64,000 bases of DNA from Roseomonas mucosa ATCC BAA-692 (lineage in GTDB: Bacteria > Pseudomonadota > Alphaproteobacteria > Acetobacterales > Acetobacteraceae), in the NCBI RefSeq assembly GCF_000622225.1, contig NZ_JHWD01000003.1:1-64000 (forward strand), read 5' to 3'. Shown one piece after another: positions 26,200 through 35,183 of the stretch. Position numbers and translations under genes: made by a program. The notes beneath the pieces were generated by a model. It was given only the letters and a program-made list of their open reading frames with translations. It had not been told where the DNA came from and did no database searches. Every line of letters begins with the position of its first letter. Positions within the stretch are counted from its first letter, which is position 1.

Positions 26200-27236
26200 G
26201 CCGCGCCCTCCACCAGCCCGGCGAAGGCATTGGCGCGGTCTTCCCAGCGCGGCAGCCGCTGCCCGGCGGCCCAGGAGGCGTCGGCCATCTTCCGCCGCAG
26301 CGAACGGTCGAAGATCACGCGCCGCATCGCCTTGGAGAGGCTGGCGAAATCGCCCGGCGGCGAAGCGACGCCGGCGCCGGGCGGCATCAGCTCCGCCAGC
26401 GCACCGCCCTTGGTGATCGCCAGCGGCAGCCCGCGTGCCATCGCCTCGGCCACCGCCATGCCATAGCCCTCCCAGTGCGAGGCAAGCGCGAAGACGTCGC
26501 TGCGGGCATAGAGCGCCTCCAGCGCCGCGCCGGTTACCGGCCCGGCGAAGGTGACGCGTTCCTCCAGCTCCAGCTCCTTCGCCAGCGCGCGCAGCGCGGC
26601 GGCGCAGGCGGGGTCGGCATCCGGCCCGGCGATGGTCAGGTGCCAGTCGAGGTCCATGAGCCGCGCCACGGCGCGCAGCAGCACGTCATGCCCCTTGCGT
26701 GGCACGAGCACGCCGACGGCGAGGAGCTGGCAGGTCTCGCCGCCCGATCCGGCGGCACGCGGCGCCGGATCGGTGCCCGGCTCCACCACCGCGACGCGCC
26801 CGGGTTCCACGCCGAATTCGCGCGGCAGGCTTTCGGCGGTCAGCGGCGAGGTGGCGACGAGGCGCGAGAGGCGCGGATAGAGGATCTCCTCGCGCCGTCG
26901 AAGCTCCGCGCGGGTGGTGTCGTCATGGCCCGTCTCGATGCAGGTGGGATGGTGGATCAGCCCGATGGCGCCGCGCGCCGCCAGATCCTCCGCCAGCGGC
27001 GCGAAGGCGGGAAGGCCGAGGCTGTCCAGCACGATCCGCTCTTCCGCCGCGCAGGCGGCGAGTGCCTCGCGCGCGGAGGCTTCCGCCGCCGTGTCGGGCA
27101 TCGGGTGCCGGCCGGCGAGCTCCACCACGCGCACCGCATGGCCACGCTCGCGCAGCCCGGCGGTGATGCGGCGGTCATAGCCGTAGCCGCCGCTCACCGC
27201 GTCGAAAGGGGCGGGGACGAGGAAGGCGATGTTCAT
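26196..27236 (-). CDS. Glycosyltransferase family 4 protein
   Basis: A 346-residue GT-B enzyme. The N-terminal FLVPAPFDAVSGGYGYDRRI holds the Gly-rich acceptor loop. VPRKGHDVLLRAVARLMDLDWHL and SHWEGYGMAVAEAMARGLPL carry the GT4 donor-binding E-G-x-G-x-x-x-x-E-A motif. Its start overlaps the PTPS-like gene and its end overlaps the methyltransferase gene, a strong sign of coupled translation. Pteridine glycosyltransferases are also GT-B enzymes, so sugar transfer to a pterin-like acceptor is a reasonable hypothesis. Confidence 0.85.
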   Translation of the reverse strand: MNIAFLVPAPFDAVSGGYGYDRRITAGLRERGHAVRVVELAGRHPMPDTAAEASAREALAACAAEERIVLDSLGLPAFAPLAEDLAARGAIGLIHHPTCIETGHDDTTRAELRRREEILYPRLSRLVATSPLTAESLPREFGVEPGRVAVVEPGTDPAPRAAGSGGETCQLLAVGVLVPRKGHDVLLRAVARLMDLDWHLTIAGPDADPACAAALRALAKELELEERVTFAGPVTGAALEALYARSDVFALASHWEGYGMAVAEAMARGLPLAITKGGALAELMPPGAGVASPPGDFASLSKAMRRVIFDRSLRRKMADASWAAGQRLPRWEDRANAFAGLVEGAA

Positions 27237-27634
27237 GCCACCGCGCCTTCATAGGCGGCCCAGGCCAGCGGGCTCTCGCGCAGCAGGATCTTCAGCGACT
27301 GTACGGCGCGTCCGCCATCGCCGAGCTTCCCGTCCCGCAGGGCGGCCGAGAGCAGCCCGTGGATATGCGCGCAAAGGAATTCCGTGGTGGTGTTCTGCCC
27401 GGCCAGCTCCGGCACCTCGTCGAGGTTGCGGTAATCCAGCCCGTCCAGGATGCGGCGCAGCTCGACCCGCGCGGCGGCGATGTCCACCAGCAGGTTCGCG
27501 CCATCCAGCCGCGCGGCGCGGAACTCCGCCTCCACGACGAAGGTGGCGCCATGGACGCGCTGGGCGGGGCCGAATTCCTCGCCGCGAAAGGAATGGGCGA
27601 TCATGATATGGTCGGCGACGGTCAGGCTGTACAC
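27233..27634 (-). CDS. PTPS-fold (6-pyruvoyl/6-carboxytetrahydropterin synthase) protein with altered active site
   Basis: About 133 residues with the T-fold layout of PTPS/QueD: an IMIAHSF segment, RVHGATFVVEAEF, LVDIAAARVELRRILDGLDYRNLDE and NTTTEFLCAHI. In QueD the corresponding positions are C-G-R-L-H-G-H with the catalytic Cys and two zinc His, and L-D-H with the catalytic Asp-His pair. Here the Cys is absent, the second His of HGH is Ala, and DH is DY. The Glu in NTTTE is kept. Standard QueD activity is therefore doubtful. GTG at 27634 is preferred (GGAGG 10 bases upstream); TTG at 27655 is the alternative. Confidence 0.82.
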   Translation of the reverse strand: MYSLTVADHIMIAHSFRGEEFGPAQRVHGATFVVEAEFRAARLDGANLLVDIAAARVELRRILDGLDYRNLDEVPELAGQNTTTEFLCAHIHGLLSAALRDGKLGDGGRAVQSLKILLRESPLAWAAYEGAVA

Positions 27635-27799
27635 GCGGAAGGAGCCTCCAGGCAAAGGGGCGGCGGTGTGGCCGGGGTTGCGGGCAGAATGAAGGCGGGG
27701 CGCCCCGGACGGAAGAGCGGGGCGGTGAAGGCCAGCGAAGCGGGCGAAGGCTTCCGGCGTGCGGCGCGCGACCGGTCCCGCGCCACGGCGCCGGAAGCC

Positions 27800-28777
27800 T
27801 CAGTAGACGACAACCGGGCAGAGCGGCGCATCCTGGCCCGGCGGCGGTTCGAGCAGCCCCGGCAGCGCCTGCGGCAGATCGGCGAAGGGCAGCACCGGAC
27901 CGCAGAGCGCATCCAGCCTGGGATCGTCCAGCAGCGACAGGGCCAGCGCCAGGCGTTCCGCATGCGTGCGGCGACCGCGCATGGCGGGCGAGACCTGCCC
28001 GACCTGGGTGGAAAGGAGGCGCAGGCGGCGTGCGTGGAAGGCCTCGCCGAGCGGCAGGCCGATCTCCGCATCGCCGAACCAGGACGCCTCCAGGATGCGC
28101 GCCTCCATCGCCGCGCAGCGGAGCGCGAGGCGGAGCCCCTCAGCGCTGGCGCTGGCATGGATGACCAGTTCCCGTTCCGCCGGCGCCTCCTCCGGTCCGG
28201 CGAAGCGCAGGCCGAGCCGTTCCGCCACGGCCCGCCGCGCGGGATCGCGGTCCAGGATCTGGAGGTCGATGCCGGGAATGCGCGACAGCAGGAAGGCGGC
28301 GAGCAGGCCGACCACGCCCGCTCCGATGACCAGGGCGCGCTCGCCCGCGACCGGCGCGGCGTCCCAGAGGATATTGAGCGCCGTCTCCATGTTCGCGGCC
28401 AGCACGGCGCGGCGATCGGGGATGCGGTCGGGCACGGGAATGCACATCGTGGCTGGCGCCACGAAGCGGTCCTGGTGCGGATGCAGGCAGAAGACACGGC
28501 GCCCGAGCAGAGGTTCCGGCCCGGCCTCCACCACGCCCACCGCCGCATAGCCGTACTTCACCGGGAAGGGGAAGGCGCCGCCCATCAGGGGCGCGGCCAT
28601 GACGCCCCACTGGCTTTCCGGAACGCGGCCGGCAAGCACGAGGCGTTCCGTGCCGCGCGACACGCCGCTGGCGAGGCTGCGCACCAGCGCTTCCCCGTCA
28701 CCAGGTGGGGGCAGGGTCTCGCGGCGAAGCTCCGCCCGACCGGGCGCGACGCTCCAGAGCGCGGTGGCCTCCGTCAC
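27800..28777 (-). CDS. MDR-family dehydrogenase
   Basis: A 325-residue medium-chain dehydrogenase/reductase-like protein. ASGVSRGTERLVLAG and YGYAAVGVVEAG are GroES-like domain segments, and RALVIGAGVVGLLAAFLL is the NAD(P)-binding motif. The catalytic-zinc Cys and His-Glu motifs of classical ADHs are not evident, so the enzyme may be zinc-independent or use a different site. GTG at 28777 overlaps the RibD-like stop by 4 bases. A 165-base gap separates it from the PTPS-like gene. It probably acts on an intermediate of this operon. Confidence 0.8.
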   Translation of the reverse strand: MTEATALWSVAPGRAELRRETLPPPGDGEALVRSLASGVSRGTERLVLAGRVPESQWGVMAAPLMGGAFPFPVKYGYAAVGVVEAGPEPLLGRRVFCLHPHQDRFVAPATMCIPVPDRIPDRRAVLAANMETALNILWDAAPVAGERALVIGAGVVGLLAAFLLSRIPGIDLQILDRDPARRAVAERLGLRFAGPEEAPAERELVIHASASAEGLRLALRCAAMEARILEASWFGDAEIGLPLGEAFHARRLRLLSTQVGQVSPAMRGRRTHAERLALALSLLDDPRLDALCGPVLPFADLPQALPGLLEPPPGQDAPLCPVVVY

Positions 28778-29577
28778 GCCGTGGCTTCCCGCGCTTCCGG
28801 CGCCGCGTCCCGGCAGATGCCTGGCCTGGCCCGGTCCAGGGGGATGTCGAAGAGCACGTCGTCGCCCAGCGGATGCACGGTCCAGGCGAAGCGCAGCCCC
28901 TCGGCGATGCGCGCGACCTCCGGCAGCACGAAGGCCGGGCGGCCGGAGCCCAGGATGACCGGCGCCACGGTCAGATGCAGCCGGTCCAGCAGCCCCGCGG
29001 CCAGGAAGCGGGAAACGGTGATGCCGCCGCCCTCCACGAAGACGCGGCGCAGCCCGCGCGCGAAAAGCGCGTGCAGCAGGGCGGGCAGGAAGTTGTCGCG
29101 CGGCAGGCGCAGGATCTCGGCGCTGCCGTGATGCGTGCCGTTGCCGCCCGGCGCGTCCCCGGCGCAGGCCAGCAGGGTGCGTGGTGGCCCGGCGAAGACG
29201 CGATGGCCGCTGCCCAGCCGGCGTTCCGTGTCGATCACCACGCGCACCGGGTCGGGGCCGTCCACCTCCCGCGTCGTGAGCCGCGGATCGTCGGCCGCGA
29301 CCGTGCCGGCACCGACCACCACGGCATCGAAGAGCGCGCGCAGCCGGTGCGTGTGCAGGATGTCGCCCCGGCCGCCGATCCAGTGGCTGGCGCCGCAGGC
29401 GGTGGCGATGCGCCCGTCCAGCGTCTGGGCGAGGCGGCCGAGCACGAGGCAGCGGCCGGCCCCGTTTCCGGCGGGACGCAGCAGCGGCATGAAGAGGTGC
29501 GCGAGCGGATGGTCCGGCGGTGGCGACCCGCCGCGGGCCGCGCGCATCAGCATCGTCCAGGCGTCGTCATCTCCCAT
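28774..29577 (-). CDS. RibD C-terminal-type reductase
   Basis: A 267-residue protein whose residues from about 50 onward form a RibD_C/DHFR-like reductase domain: QTLDGRIATACGASHWIGG, LRALFDAVVVGAGTVAADDPRLT, LRRVFVEGGGITVSRFLAAGLLD and HLTVAPVILGSGRPAF. In riboflavin synthesis this domain reduces the ribosyl group of an aminopyrimidine phosphate with NADPH. The deaminase domain of RibD is missing, so this is not the housekeeping bifunctional enzyme. ATG at 29577 is chosen over an upstream in-frame start at 29628. It is the first gene of the PTPS/GT operon. Confidence 0.85.
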   Translation of the reverse strand: MGDDDAWTMLMRAARGGSPPPDHPLAHLFMPLLRPAGNGAGRCLVLGRLAQTLDGRIATACGASHWIGGRGDILHTHRLRALFDAVVVGAGTVAADDPRLTTREVDGPDPVRVVIDTERRLGSGHRVFAGPPRTLLACAGDAPGGNGTHHGSAEILRLPRDNFLPALLHALFARGLRRVFVEGGGITVSRFLAAGLLDRLHLTVAPVILGSGRPAFVLPEVARIAEGLRFAWTVHPLGDDVLFDIPLDRARPGICRDAAPEAREATA

Positions 29578-29694
29578 GCCCCTGGCTATGCCGCAGGCCG
29601 GAACGGCGCGCCATCCCGGGCACGGCATTCCCCGGGCGGCTCGCGCGATTGTTCGGCGCGGCCACCGCGCATCGGCGGTGCCGGGGAAAGGGGG

Positions 29695-30102
29695 TCAGGC
29701 GCGGGTGCCGATGCTCAGGAAGGGCACCGGGCGCAGCGGCGCGCGGCGGCCGCCGGTGGTGTAGGTGACCGGCTGCGCATGGGGCAGGGCGGCGCCCGCG
29801 ATGGTCTCGATCACCTTGGCCTGCAAGGCGATGGCGCGTTCCAGCAGGCGGCGGTTCTCGTCTGACAGGTCCTTCAGGCGCAGGGACAGCTGTTCGGTTT
29901 CCTCGCGCTGGGTCTCGTCGGCGATCCGCGCCCCCGTCCGGTGCACGGCGACATGCGCGGCGGAGAAGGCCTCGGAGGCCCGGATCTTGGCATCCGCGAG
30001 CTTCGCGGCGCGCAGCAGATCGAGCCGCGCCAGGGCCTCGTTCTCCTCGGCCAGGGCCTCGGCGAGGCGTTGGCCGGCGGTGATCAGCGATTGCATCATC
30101 AT
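29695..30102 (-). CDS. FlgN-like flagellar chaperone
   Basis: A 135-residue alpha-helical protein starting at the first of three consecutive ATG codons at 30102. The long heptad-like helix (RLAEALAEENEALARLDLLRA and LKDLSDENRRLLERAIALQA) and the size match FlgN-type chaperones of hook-associated proteins. Its start overlaps the stop of the rod-binding gene, downstream of flgI, which supports a flagellar role. Sequence conservation of FlgN is low, so context carries much of the weight. Confidence 0.7.
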   Translation of the reverse strand: MMMQSLITAGQRLAEALAEENEALARLDLLRAAKLADAKIRASEAFSAAHVAVHRTGARIADETQREETEQLSLRLKDLSDENRRLLERAIALQAKVIETIAGAALPHAQPVTYTTGGRRAPLRPVPFLSIGTRA

Positions 30103-30461
30103 GCGGGGGATTCTCCACCCTCCAAGGTTGAGGAAAGGTTCGCGGCGTCCGTCCCGGTTCCACCGCCCGCGCCGGCACTCGCGCTGGCATTCGCGCTCTG
30201 GGCGCGCAGCATCTCCTGCAGCACCGAGGCGGCGAGGCCGATGCCGCCCTGGCGGCTCCAGGCCTCGGCATAGGCATCCACCAGCATCGGCCGCCACTGC
30301 CCTTCCGCCGCGCCGCCGCCGAAGCTGCCGCCGCTGACGGTGGCGAAGGCGGGCTGCAGCAGCGCGCCCAGGGCCTGCGCCTCGAACTTCCGCGCGGCCT
30401 CGCGCATCGCCTCCGCGCGCGGAGGCTGGCCGGACAGCGTGGCGGGCAGGGTGGGGCCCAT
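30099..30461 (-). CDS. FlgJ-like rod-binding protein
   Basis: A 120-residue protein matching only the N-terminal rod-binding domain of FlgJ: REAARKFEAQALGALLQPAF, then a Gly-rich linker and AYAEAWSRQGGIGLAASVLQEM. The muramidase domain of enterobacterial FlgJ is absent, as is usual in alphaproteobacteria. It acts in the periplasm during rod assembly. It begins at the flgI stop codon and ends in an overlap with the flgN-like gene. Confidence 0.82.
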   Translation of the reverse strand: MGPTLPATLSGQPPRAEAMREAARKFEAQALGALLQPAFATVSGGSFGGGAAEGQWRPMLVDAYAEAWSRQGGIGLAASVLQEMLRAQSANASASAGAGGGTGTDAANLSSTLEGGESPA

Positions 30462-31615
30462 CAGCGCACCTCCAGCTCGGCCTGCAAGGCGCCCGCCGCC
30501 TTGATGGATTGCAGGATGGTGATCATGTCGCGCGGCCCGACGCCCAGGGAGTTCAGCCCGTTCACCAGCTCCTGCAGCGTGACGGAGCGCGGCAGGATGC
30601 CGAGGCGGCGGCCGTTCTGGTCGTCCACCTCGATGCCCGTGCGCGGCACCACCGCCGTCTGGCCGTTGGACAGCGGCGCGGGCTGGCTCACCTGCGGCGT
30701 CTCGGTGATGCGGATGGTCAGGTTGCCCTGGGCGATGGCGACGGTGGAGATCCGCACATCGGCGCCCATGACGATGGTGCCGGAGGCCTCCTCGATCACC
30801 ACCTTGGCCGACTGGTCGGGGACGACGCGGAGCTGCTCGATCTCCCCCAGCAGGCCGGCCACGTCCATGCCGCGCGTCATCATCACCACGGTGCGCGGGT
30901 CGGTGGCGGTGGCAAGGCCGGGGAAGCGCGCGTTGATCGCCCCCGCGATGCGGCGCGCCGTGGTCATGTCCGGGTTCCTCAGGCCGAGGCGGACGCGGTC
31001 ATGCCCGGCCAGCTCGAAGGGGATCTCGCGCTCCACCACCGCGCCGCTGGCGATGCGCCCGGCGGTGGGCACGCCCCGCTGCACCGAGGCGGCCTGCCCC
31101 CGGGCTCCGATTGCCCCGGTGGCGAGCGCGCCCTGGGACACGGCATAGACCTCCCCATCCGCGCCCAGCAGCGGCGTGACGAGCAGCGTGCCGCCGGTGA
31201 GGTTGGAGGCATCGCCCAGGGCGGAGACCGCGACGTCGATGCGCGAGCCGGGGCGGGCGAAGGCGGGCAGGTTCGCCGTGACCATCACCGCGGCGACGTT
31301 CTTGGTGTCGAGCTGCTTCTCGTTGTCGCGGGTGTTGACGCCCAGGCGCTCCAACATGCCGACCAGGGACTGGCGGGTGAAGACGGCGGAGCGGAGCTTG
31401 TCGCCCGTGCCGGGCAGGCCGACCACCAGCCCGTAGCCGACGAGCTGGTTGTCCCGCACCCCCTCCACATCGGCGATGTCCTTGATCCGTACCTGGGCCT
31501 GGACCGGGGGAGCCAGAAAGGCCAGGGCCAGGGTCAGGACCAGCGCCATCAAGGGCCGGACCAGGAGAGGGAAGGCGCGGGCCGGCCGCGCCTGGGTGAA
31601 TCCGCATCCGGCCAT
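30461..31615 (-). CDS. flgI: Flagellar basal body P-ring protein FlgI
   Basis: About 384 residues including a signal peptide; ATG at 31615 gives a basic stretch followed by MALVLTLALAFLAPPVQAQ, with cleavage likely after the Ala. The mature start RIKDIADVEGVRDNQLVGYG and GLPGTGDKLR are diagnostic of FlgI, as are NTRDNEKQLDTKNVAAVMVTA and the C-terminal LVNGLNSLGVGPRDMITIL. It forms the periplasmic P ring around the rod. A start at 31549 is also possible. It heads the flgI-flgJ-flgN group and is divergent from fliX. Confidence 0.93.
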   Translation of the reverse strand: MAGCGFTQARPARAFPLLVRPLMALVLTLALAFLAPPVQAQVRIKDIADVEGVRDNQLVGYGLVVGLPGTGDKLRSAVFTRQSLVGMLERLGVNTRDNEKQLDTKNVAAVMVTANLPAFARPGSRIDVAVSALGDASNLTGGTLLVTPLLGADGEVYAVSQGALATGAIGARGQAASVQRGVPTAGRIASGAVVEREIPFELAGHDRVRLGLRNPDMTTARRIAGAINARFPGLATATDPRTVVMMTRGMDVAGLLGEIEQLRVVPDQSAKVVIEEASGTIVMGADVRISTVAIAQGNLTIRITETPQVSQPAPLSNGQTAVVPRTGIEVDDQNGRRLGILPRSVTLQELVNGLNSLGVGPRDMITILQSIKAAGALQAELEVR

Positions 31616-31766
31616 GTTTGCCGTTCGGAAACCGGTTCGGGGGAGGATAGGGCGCATCACGCCACGGCACAGCGCAACCGCCGTGCCAGGAACGGGGTGG
31701 CGGCAGCGCGGCAGAAGCTGCCGCCACCCCGGCCAAAACCGCAGCCCGGCGGCAAAAGGAGCCCGG

Positions 31767-32183
31767 ATGATCCAGCGCGTCACCGAGACACGATCCACCC
31801 CCGCTGCCCTCGGCCCGCGCCGTGCCACCGGGCGGGGCGGCGGCTTCCGGCTGGCGGAGGGTGGCGAGGCCCAGGCCGCGGCGGCGGAGGGCGCCCTGCC
31901 GGTCCTCGCCGCCGGATTGCTGGCGATCCAGGAGGGCGGGGAACAGGACGGGGAGCGCGACCGGCGGGCGGCCCGGCGGGGCACGGCGATGCTGGAGGAG
32001 CTGGCCGGCTTCCAGGCCGACCTGCTGCGGGGCCGGGCGGATCCCGACCGCCTGCGGCGGCTGGCCGGGCTGTCGGAAGGCGAAATGCCGCCGGATCCCC
32101 ACCTGGCGGAGGCCCTGGCCGCCATTTCCCTGCGCGCGAAGGTAGAGCTGGCCCGCCTGGAGGTTCGCGGGCGTGGTGCCTGA
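31767..32183 (+). CDS. fliX: Flagellar assembly regulator FliX
   Basis: A 138-residue protein resembling alphaproteobacterial FliX. The N-terminus is basic and disordered, and the C-terminal half (AMLEELAGFQADLLRG, then LRRLAGLSEGEMPPDPHLAEALAAISLRAKVELARLE) is the conserved helical domain. In Caulobacter FliX links flagellar assembly to the activator FlbD. ATG at 31767 has AAAAGGA 6 bases upstream. Its divergent placement from flgI is the usual arrangement. Confidence 0.85.
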   Translation: MIQRVTETRSTPAALGPRRATGRGGGFRLAEGGEAQAAAAEGALPVLAAGLLAIQEGGEQDGERDRRAARRGTAMLEELAGFQADLLRGRADPDRLRRLAGLSEGEMPPDPHLAEALAAISLRAKVELARLEVRGRGA

Positions 32184-32217
32184 GCCACCCTGTCTCTGAA
32201 ACATCTCAACTGCCCTC

Positions 32218-32247
32218 TTGGCTTGGCAGCCATGCGCCTTGTATGAG
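32218..32247 (+). promoter_or_regulatory. Weak sigma-70-like promoter before dksA
   Basis: TTGGCT at 32218-32223 and TATGAG at 32242-32247 have an 18-base spacer. The boxes are imperfect but lie about 60 bases before the dksA start in otherwise non-coding sequence. Confidence 0.3.
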
Positions 32248-32308
32248 GCTCACGGTTTCGTGGACCGGGAATGCCGCCGGGGCTCACGAAGACTGAGGGA
32301 TGTACGTG

Positions 32309-32725
32309 ATGCTGGTGACCCTACCGCCGGATTATCGTCCGACCGAATCCGAGTCTTTCATGAACCCTCAGCAGCTGCAGTATTTCCGGCAGAAGCTGCT
32401 GCGCTGGCGCCAGGATCTGTTGCGGGAGGCCGGGGAGACGCTGAGCTCCATGGGCCAGGGGGGCATCATCGAGGCCGACCTGGCCGACCGGGCCAGTGTC
32501 GAGACCGACCGGGCCCTGGAACTGCGGACCCGGGATCGTGCCCGCAAGCTGATCAGCAAGATCGACATGGCGCTGGAGCGGATCGAGAACGGCACCTATG
32601 GCTATTGCGAGGAGACCGGCGAGCCGATCGGCCTGAAGCGCCTGGAGGCCCGCCCGATCGCCACCCTGTCCATCGAGGCGCAGGAGCGCCACGAGCGCAT
32701 GGAGCGCGTCCACCGGGACGACTGA
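32309..32725 (+). CDS. dksA: RNA polymerase-binding transcription factor DksA
   Basis: A 138-residue DksA. ATG at 32309 is preferred because GAGGGA lies 8 bases upstream; an ATG at 32300 would sit against that site. QLQYFRQKLLRWRQDLLREA begins the coiled coil, DLADRASVETDRALELRTRD contains the D-x-x-D-x-A tip region, and RIENGTYGYCEETGEPI is the globular domain. Only one of the four zinc Cys remains, as in several alphaproteobacterial DksA proteins. It works with ppGpp at the polymerase secondary channel. fusA follows 285 bases later. Confidence 0.93.
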   Translation: MLVTLPPDYRPTESESFMNPQQLQYFRQKLLRWRQDLLREAGETLSSMGQGGIIEADLADRASVETDRALELRTRDRARKLISKIDMALERIENGTYGYCEETGEPIGLKRLEARPIATLSIEAQERHERMERVHRDD

Positions 32726-33010
32726 CCGGCGCGGCAGGGCATCCGGGCGTCGTTTCCACGGCCGGAGTGCTGCCGGAGGGGCCGAGGATGCTTGCAATTC
32801 CGGCTCCGGCAGCGCAAATGTGCCACCGCGATAGCGGGGGTCCGGCATCCCCCGGGTTCATCCCCGGGTCCACCCTCCCGGGGGCACCCCGGGACGGACC
32901 AGAACCCTTGAGTGAGAACCAGTCTGGCGGGCGAGGCGGCGAGGAGCCGCCCCGGTCCCGCCGCAATGCTTACCCGCGCGGCAGGCGCCGCGAGCTTTTG
33001 GAGGCCCACC

Positions 33011-35092
33011 GTGGCGCGTACCCCGCTCGACAAGATCCGGAACATCGGGATCACGGCGCATATCGACGCCGGCAAGACCACCACGACCGAGCGCATCCTC
33101 TACTACACCGGCAAGTCCCACAGGATCGGTGAGGTGCACGACGGCAACACCACGACCGACTACATGGAGCAGGAGCGGGAGCGTGGCATCACGATCACCT
33201 CCGCCGCCGTGACGGCCGTGTGGCACGACTACCGCATCAACGTCATCGACACCCCGGGCCATATCGACTTCAACATCGAGGTGAACCGCTCGCTGCGCGT
33301 GCTCGACGGCGCGGTGTTCATCATCGAGGGCGTGGCCGGCGTGCAGCCGCAGTCCGAGACCAACTGGCGCCTGGCCGACCGCTACAGCGTCCCGCGCATC
33401 ATCTTCATCAACAAGCTGGACCGCACGGGCGCCGATTTCTACCGCGCCGCGGACACGCTGACCGAGAAGCTGGGCATCAACTGGGTCGCCCTGCAGCTGC
33501 CGATCGGCATCGAGGAGAACCTCAAGGGCGTCGTCGACCTGGTCGAGATGAAGGCCCTGATCTGGGAAGGCGACGAGCTGGGCGCCAAGTACCACGAGGC
33601 CCCGATCCCCGACGACCTGAAGGAGAAGGCGGACGAGTACCGCCAGAAGCTGCTCGACACCGTGCTCGGCATGGATGACGCGGCGATGGAGCAGTACTTC
33701 GAGACGGGCGACGTGGACGTCGCGACCCTGAAGGCCTGCATCAAGAAGGGCACGATCTCCGGCGAGTTCCGCCCGGTCTTCTGCGGCTCCGCCTTCAAGA
33801 ACAAGGGCGTGCAGCCGCTGCTGGACGGCGTGGTGGACTACCTGCCGAGCCCGGTGGACATCGAGGGCATCAAGGTCGCCCCCGAGGAGGGACAGGACGA
33901 GGACGCCGAGCGCCGCGTGATCCCGGCCGAGGAGAACGCGCCCTTCGCCGGCCTGGCCTTCAAGATCATCAACGACAAGTACGGCAACCTGACCTTCGTC
34001 CGCGTCTATCGCGGCGTGCTGCGCTCCGGTGACCAGGTCCTGAACACGACCAAGGGCAACAAGGAGCGCGTCGGCCGCATGTTCCAGATGCATGCCGACA
34101 AGCGCGAGGAGATCAAGGAGGTCTTCGCCGGCGACATCGCGGCCTTCGTGGGGCTGAAGGACACCGGCACCGGCGACACCCTGGCCTCCGCCGAGGACCC
34201 GGTGGTGCTGGAGCGCATGGCCTTCCCGGTGCCGGTGATCGACATCTCCGTCGAGCCGAAGACCAAGGAGGGCATCGAGAAGATGACCCTTGGCCTGCAG
34301 AAGCTCGCCGGCGAGGATCCCTCGCTGCGCCTGAAGACCGACCAGGAGACCGGCCAGACCATCCTGTCCGGGATGGGCGAGCTGCACCTGGAGATCATCA
34401 TCGACCGCCTCCGCCGCGAATACGGCGTGGACGCCAATATCGGCGCCCCGCAGGTGGCCTATCGCGAGACGATCACCAAGGCGCATACCGAGACCTACAC
34501 CCACAAGAAGCAGTCGGGTGGCTCGGGCCAGTTCGCCGAGGTGAAGATCCAGTTCGAGCCGCTGGAGCGGAACACGGGCATCGAGTTCGTGAACGCCGTG
34601 GTCGGCGGCACGGTGCCGAAGGAGTACATCCCGGCGGTCGACAAGGGCATCAAGGTCCAGGCCGACACCGGCGTGCTCGCCGGCTTCCCGACGGTGGACT
34701 TCAAGTTCACCCTGCTGGACGGCAAGTACCACGATGTCGACTCCTCCGCCCTGGCGTTCGAGATCGCCGGCAAGGCCTGCTTCCGCGAAGGCATGAAGAA
34801 GGCCGGCCCGGTGATCCTGGAGCCGATCATGGACGTGGAGGTCACCACCCCGCAGGACCATGTCGGTGACGTGGTGGGCGACCTGAACCGCCGCCGTGGC
34901 GTGATCCAGTCGCAGGACATGGCCGGCACCTCGGTCATCGTCCGGGCGCATGTCCCGCTGAAGGAGATGTTCGGCTACATCTCCAACCTGCGTGGCATGA
35001 CCAAGGGGCGCGCCTCCTTCTCGATGCAGTTCCACCACTACGATCCGGTGCCGCGCAACGTGGCCGACGAGATCATGAAGGCCAGCGCCTGA
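33011..35092 (+). CDS. fusA: Elongation factor G
   Basis: A 693-residue translational GTPase. GTG at 33011 is the start, with GGAGG 6 bases upstream and the conserved [21 protein letters not shown]-terminus. G1 is [10 protein letters not shown]2/G3 are RGITITSAA and DTPGHIDF, and G4 is NKLDRTGAD. Domain IV loops ([12 protein letters not shown]) and the C-terminal [13 protein letters not shown] are typical. It drives tRNA-mRNA translocation and ribosome recycling. rpsL, rpsG and tuf are not adjacent, so the gene is outside a complete str operon here. Upstream, 32726-33010 has no gene. Confidence 0.96.
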   Translation: MARTPLDKIRNIGITAHIDAGKTTTTERILYYTGKSHRIGEVHDGNTTTDYMEQERERGITITSAAVTAVWHDYRINVIDTPGHIDFNIEVNRSLRVLDGAVFIIEGVAGVQPQSETNWRLADRYSVPRIIFINKLDRTGADFYRAADTLTEKLGINWVALQLPIGIEENLKGVVDLVEMKALIWEGDELGAKYHEAPIPDDLKEKADEYRQKLLDTVLGMDDAAMEQYFETGDVDVATLKACIKKGTISGEFRPVFCGSAFKNKGVQPLLDGVVDYLPSPVDIEGIKVAPEEGQDEDAERRVIPAEENAPFAGLAFKIINDKYGNLTFVRVYRGVLRSGDQVLNTTKGNKERVGRMFQMHADKREEIKEVFAGDIAAFVGLKDTGTGDTLASAEDPVVLERMAFPVPVIDISVEPKTKEGIEKMTLGLQKLAGEDPSLRLKTDQETGQTILSGMGELHLEIIIDRLRREYGVDANIGAPQVAYRETITKAHTETYTHKKQSGGSGQFAEVKIQFEPLERNTGIEFVNAVVGGTVPKEYIPAVDKGIKVQADTGVLAGFPTVDFKFTLLDGKYHDVDSSALAFEIAGKACFREGMKKAGPVILEPIMDVEVTTPQDHVGDVVGDLNRRRGVIQSQDMAGTSVIVRAHVPLKEMFGYISNLRGMTKGRASFSMQFHHYDPVPRNVADEIMKASA

Positions 35093-35155
35093 TTTCGCAG
35101 GCGTGAAGGACCGGCCCCTGCCTTGGCGGGGGCCGGACCGGACCGTGACGAAGAA

Positions 35156-35183
35156 CCCCCGCCAGCGATGGCGGGGGTTTTTT
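35156..35183 (+). terminator. Rho-independent terminator of fusA
   Basis: CCCCCGCCA and TGGCGGGGG form a perfect 9-base stem around a GCGA tetraloop, followed by TTTTTT. It lies 64 bases after the fusA stop. Confidence 0.93.

Noticed and set aside
23974-26466. An 830-residue plus-strand open frame
   Set aside because: It is antisense to the OtnK-like, methyltransferase and glycosyltransferase genes, which have clear motifs and overlapping starts.
27233-27634. Assignment of the PTPS-like gene as queD
   Set aside because: The catalytic Cys, one zinc His and the Asp-His pair are missing, and the operon context is a glycosyltransferase and methyltransferase rather than queuosine genes.
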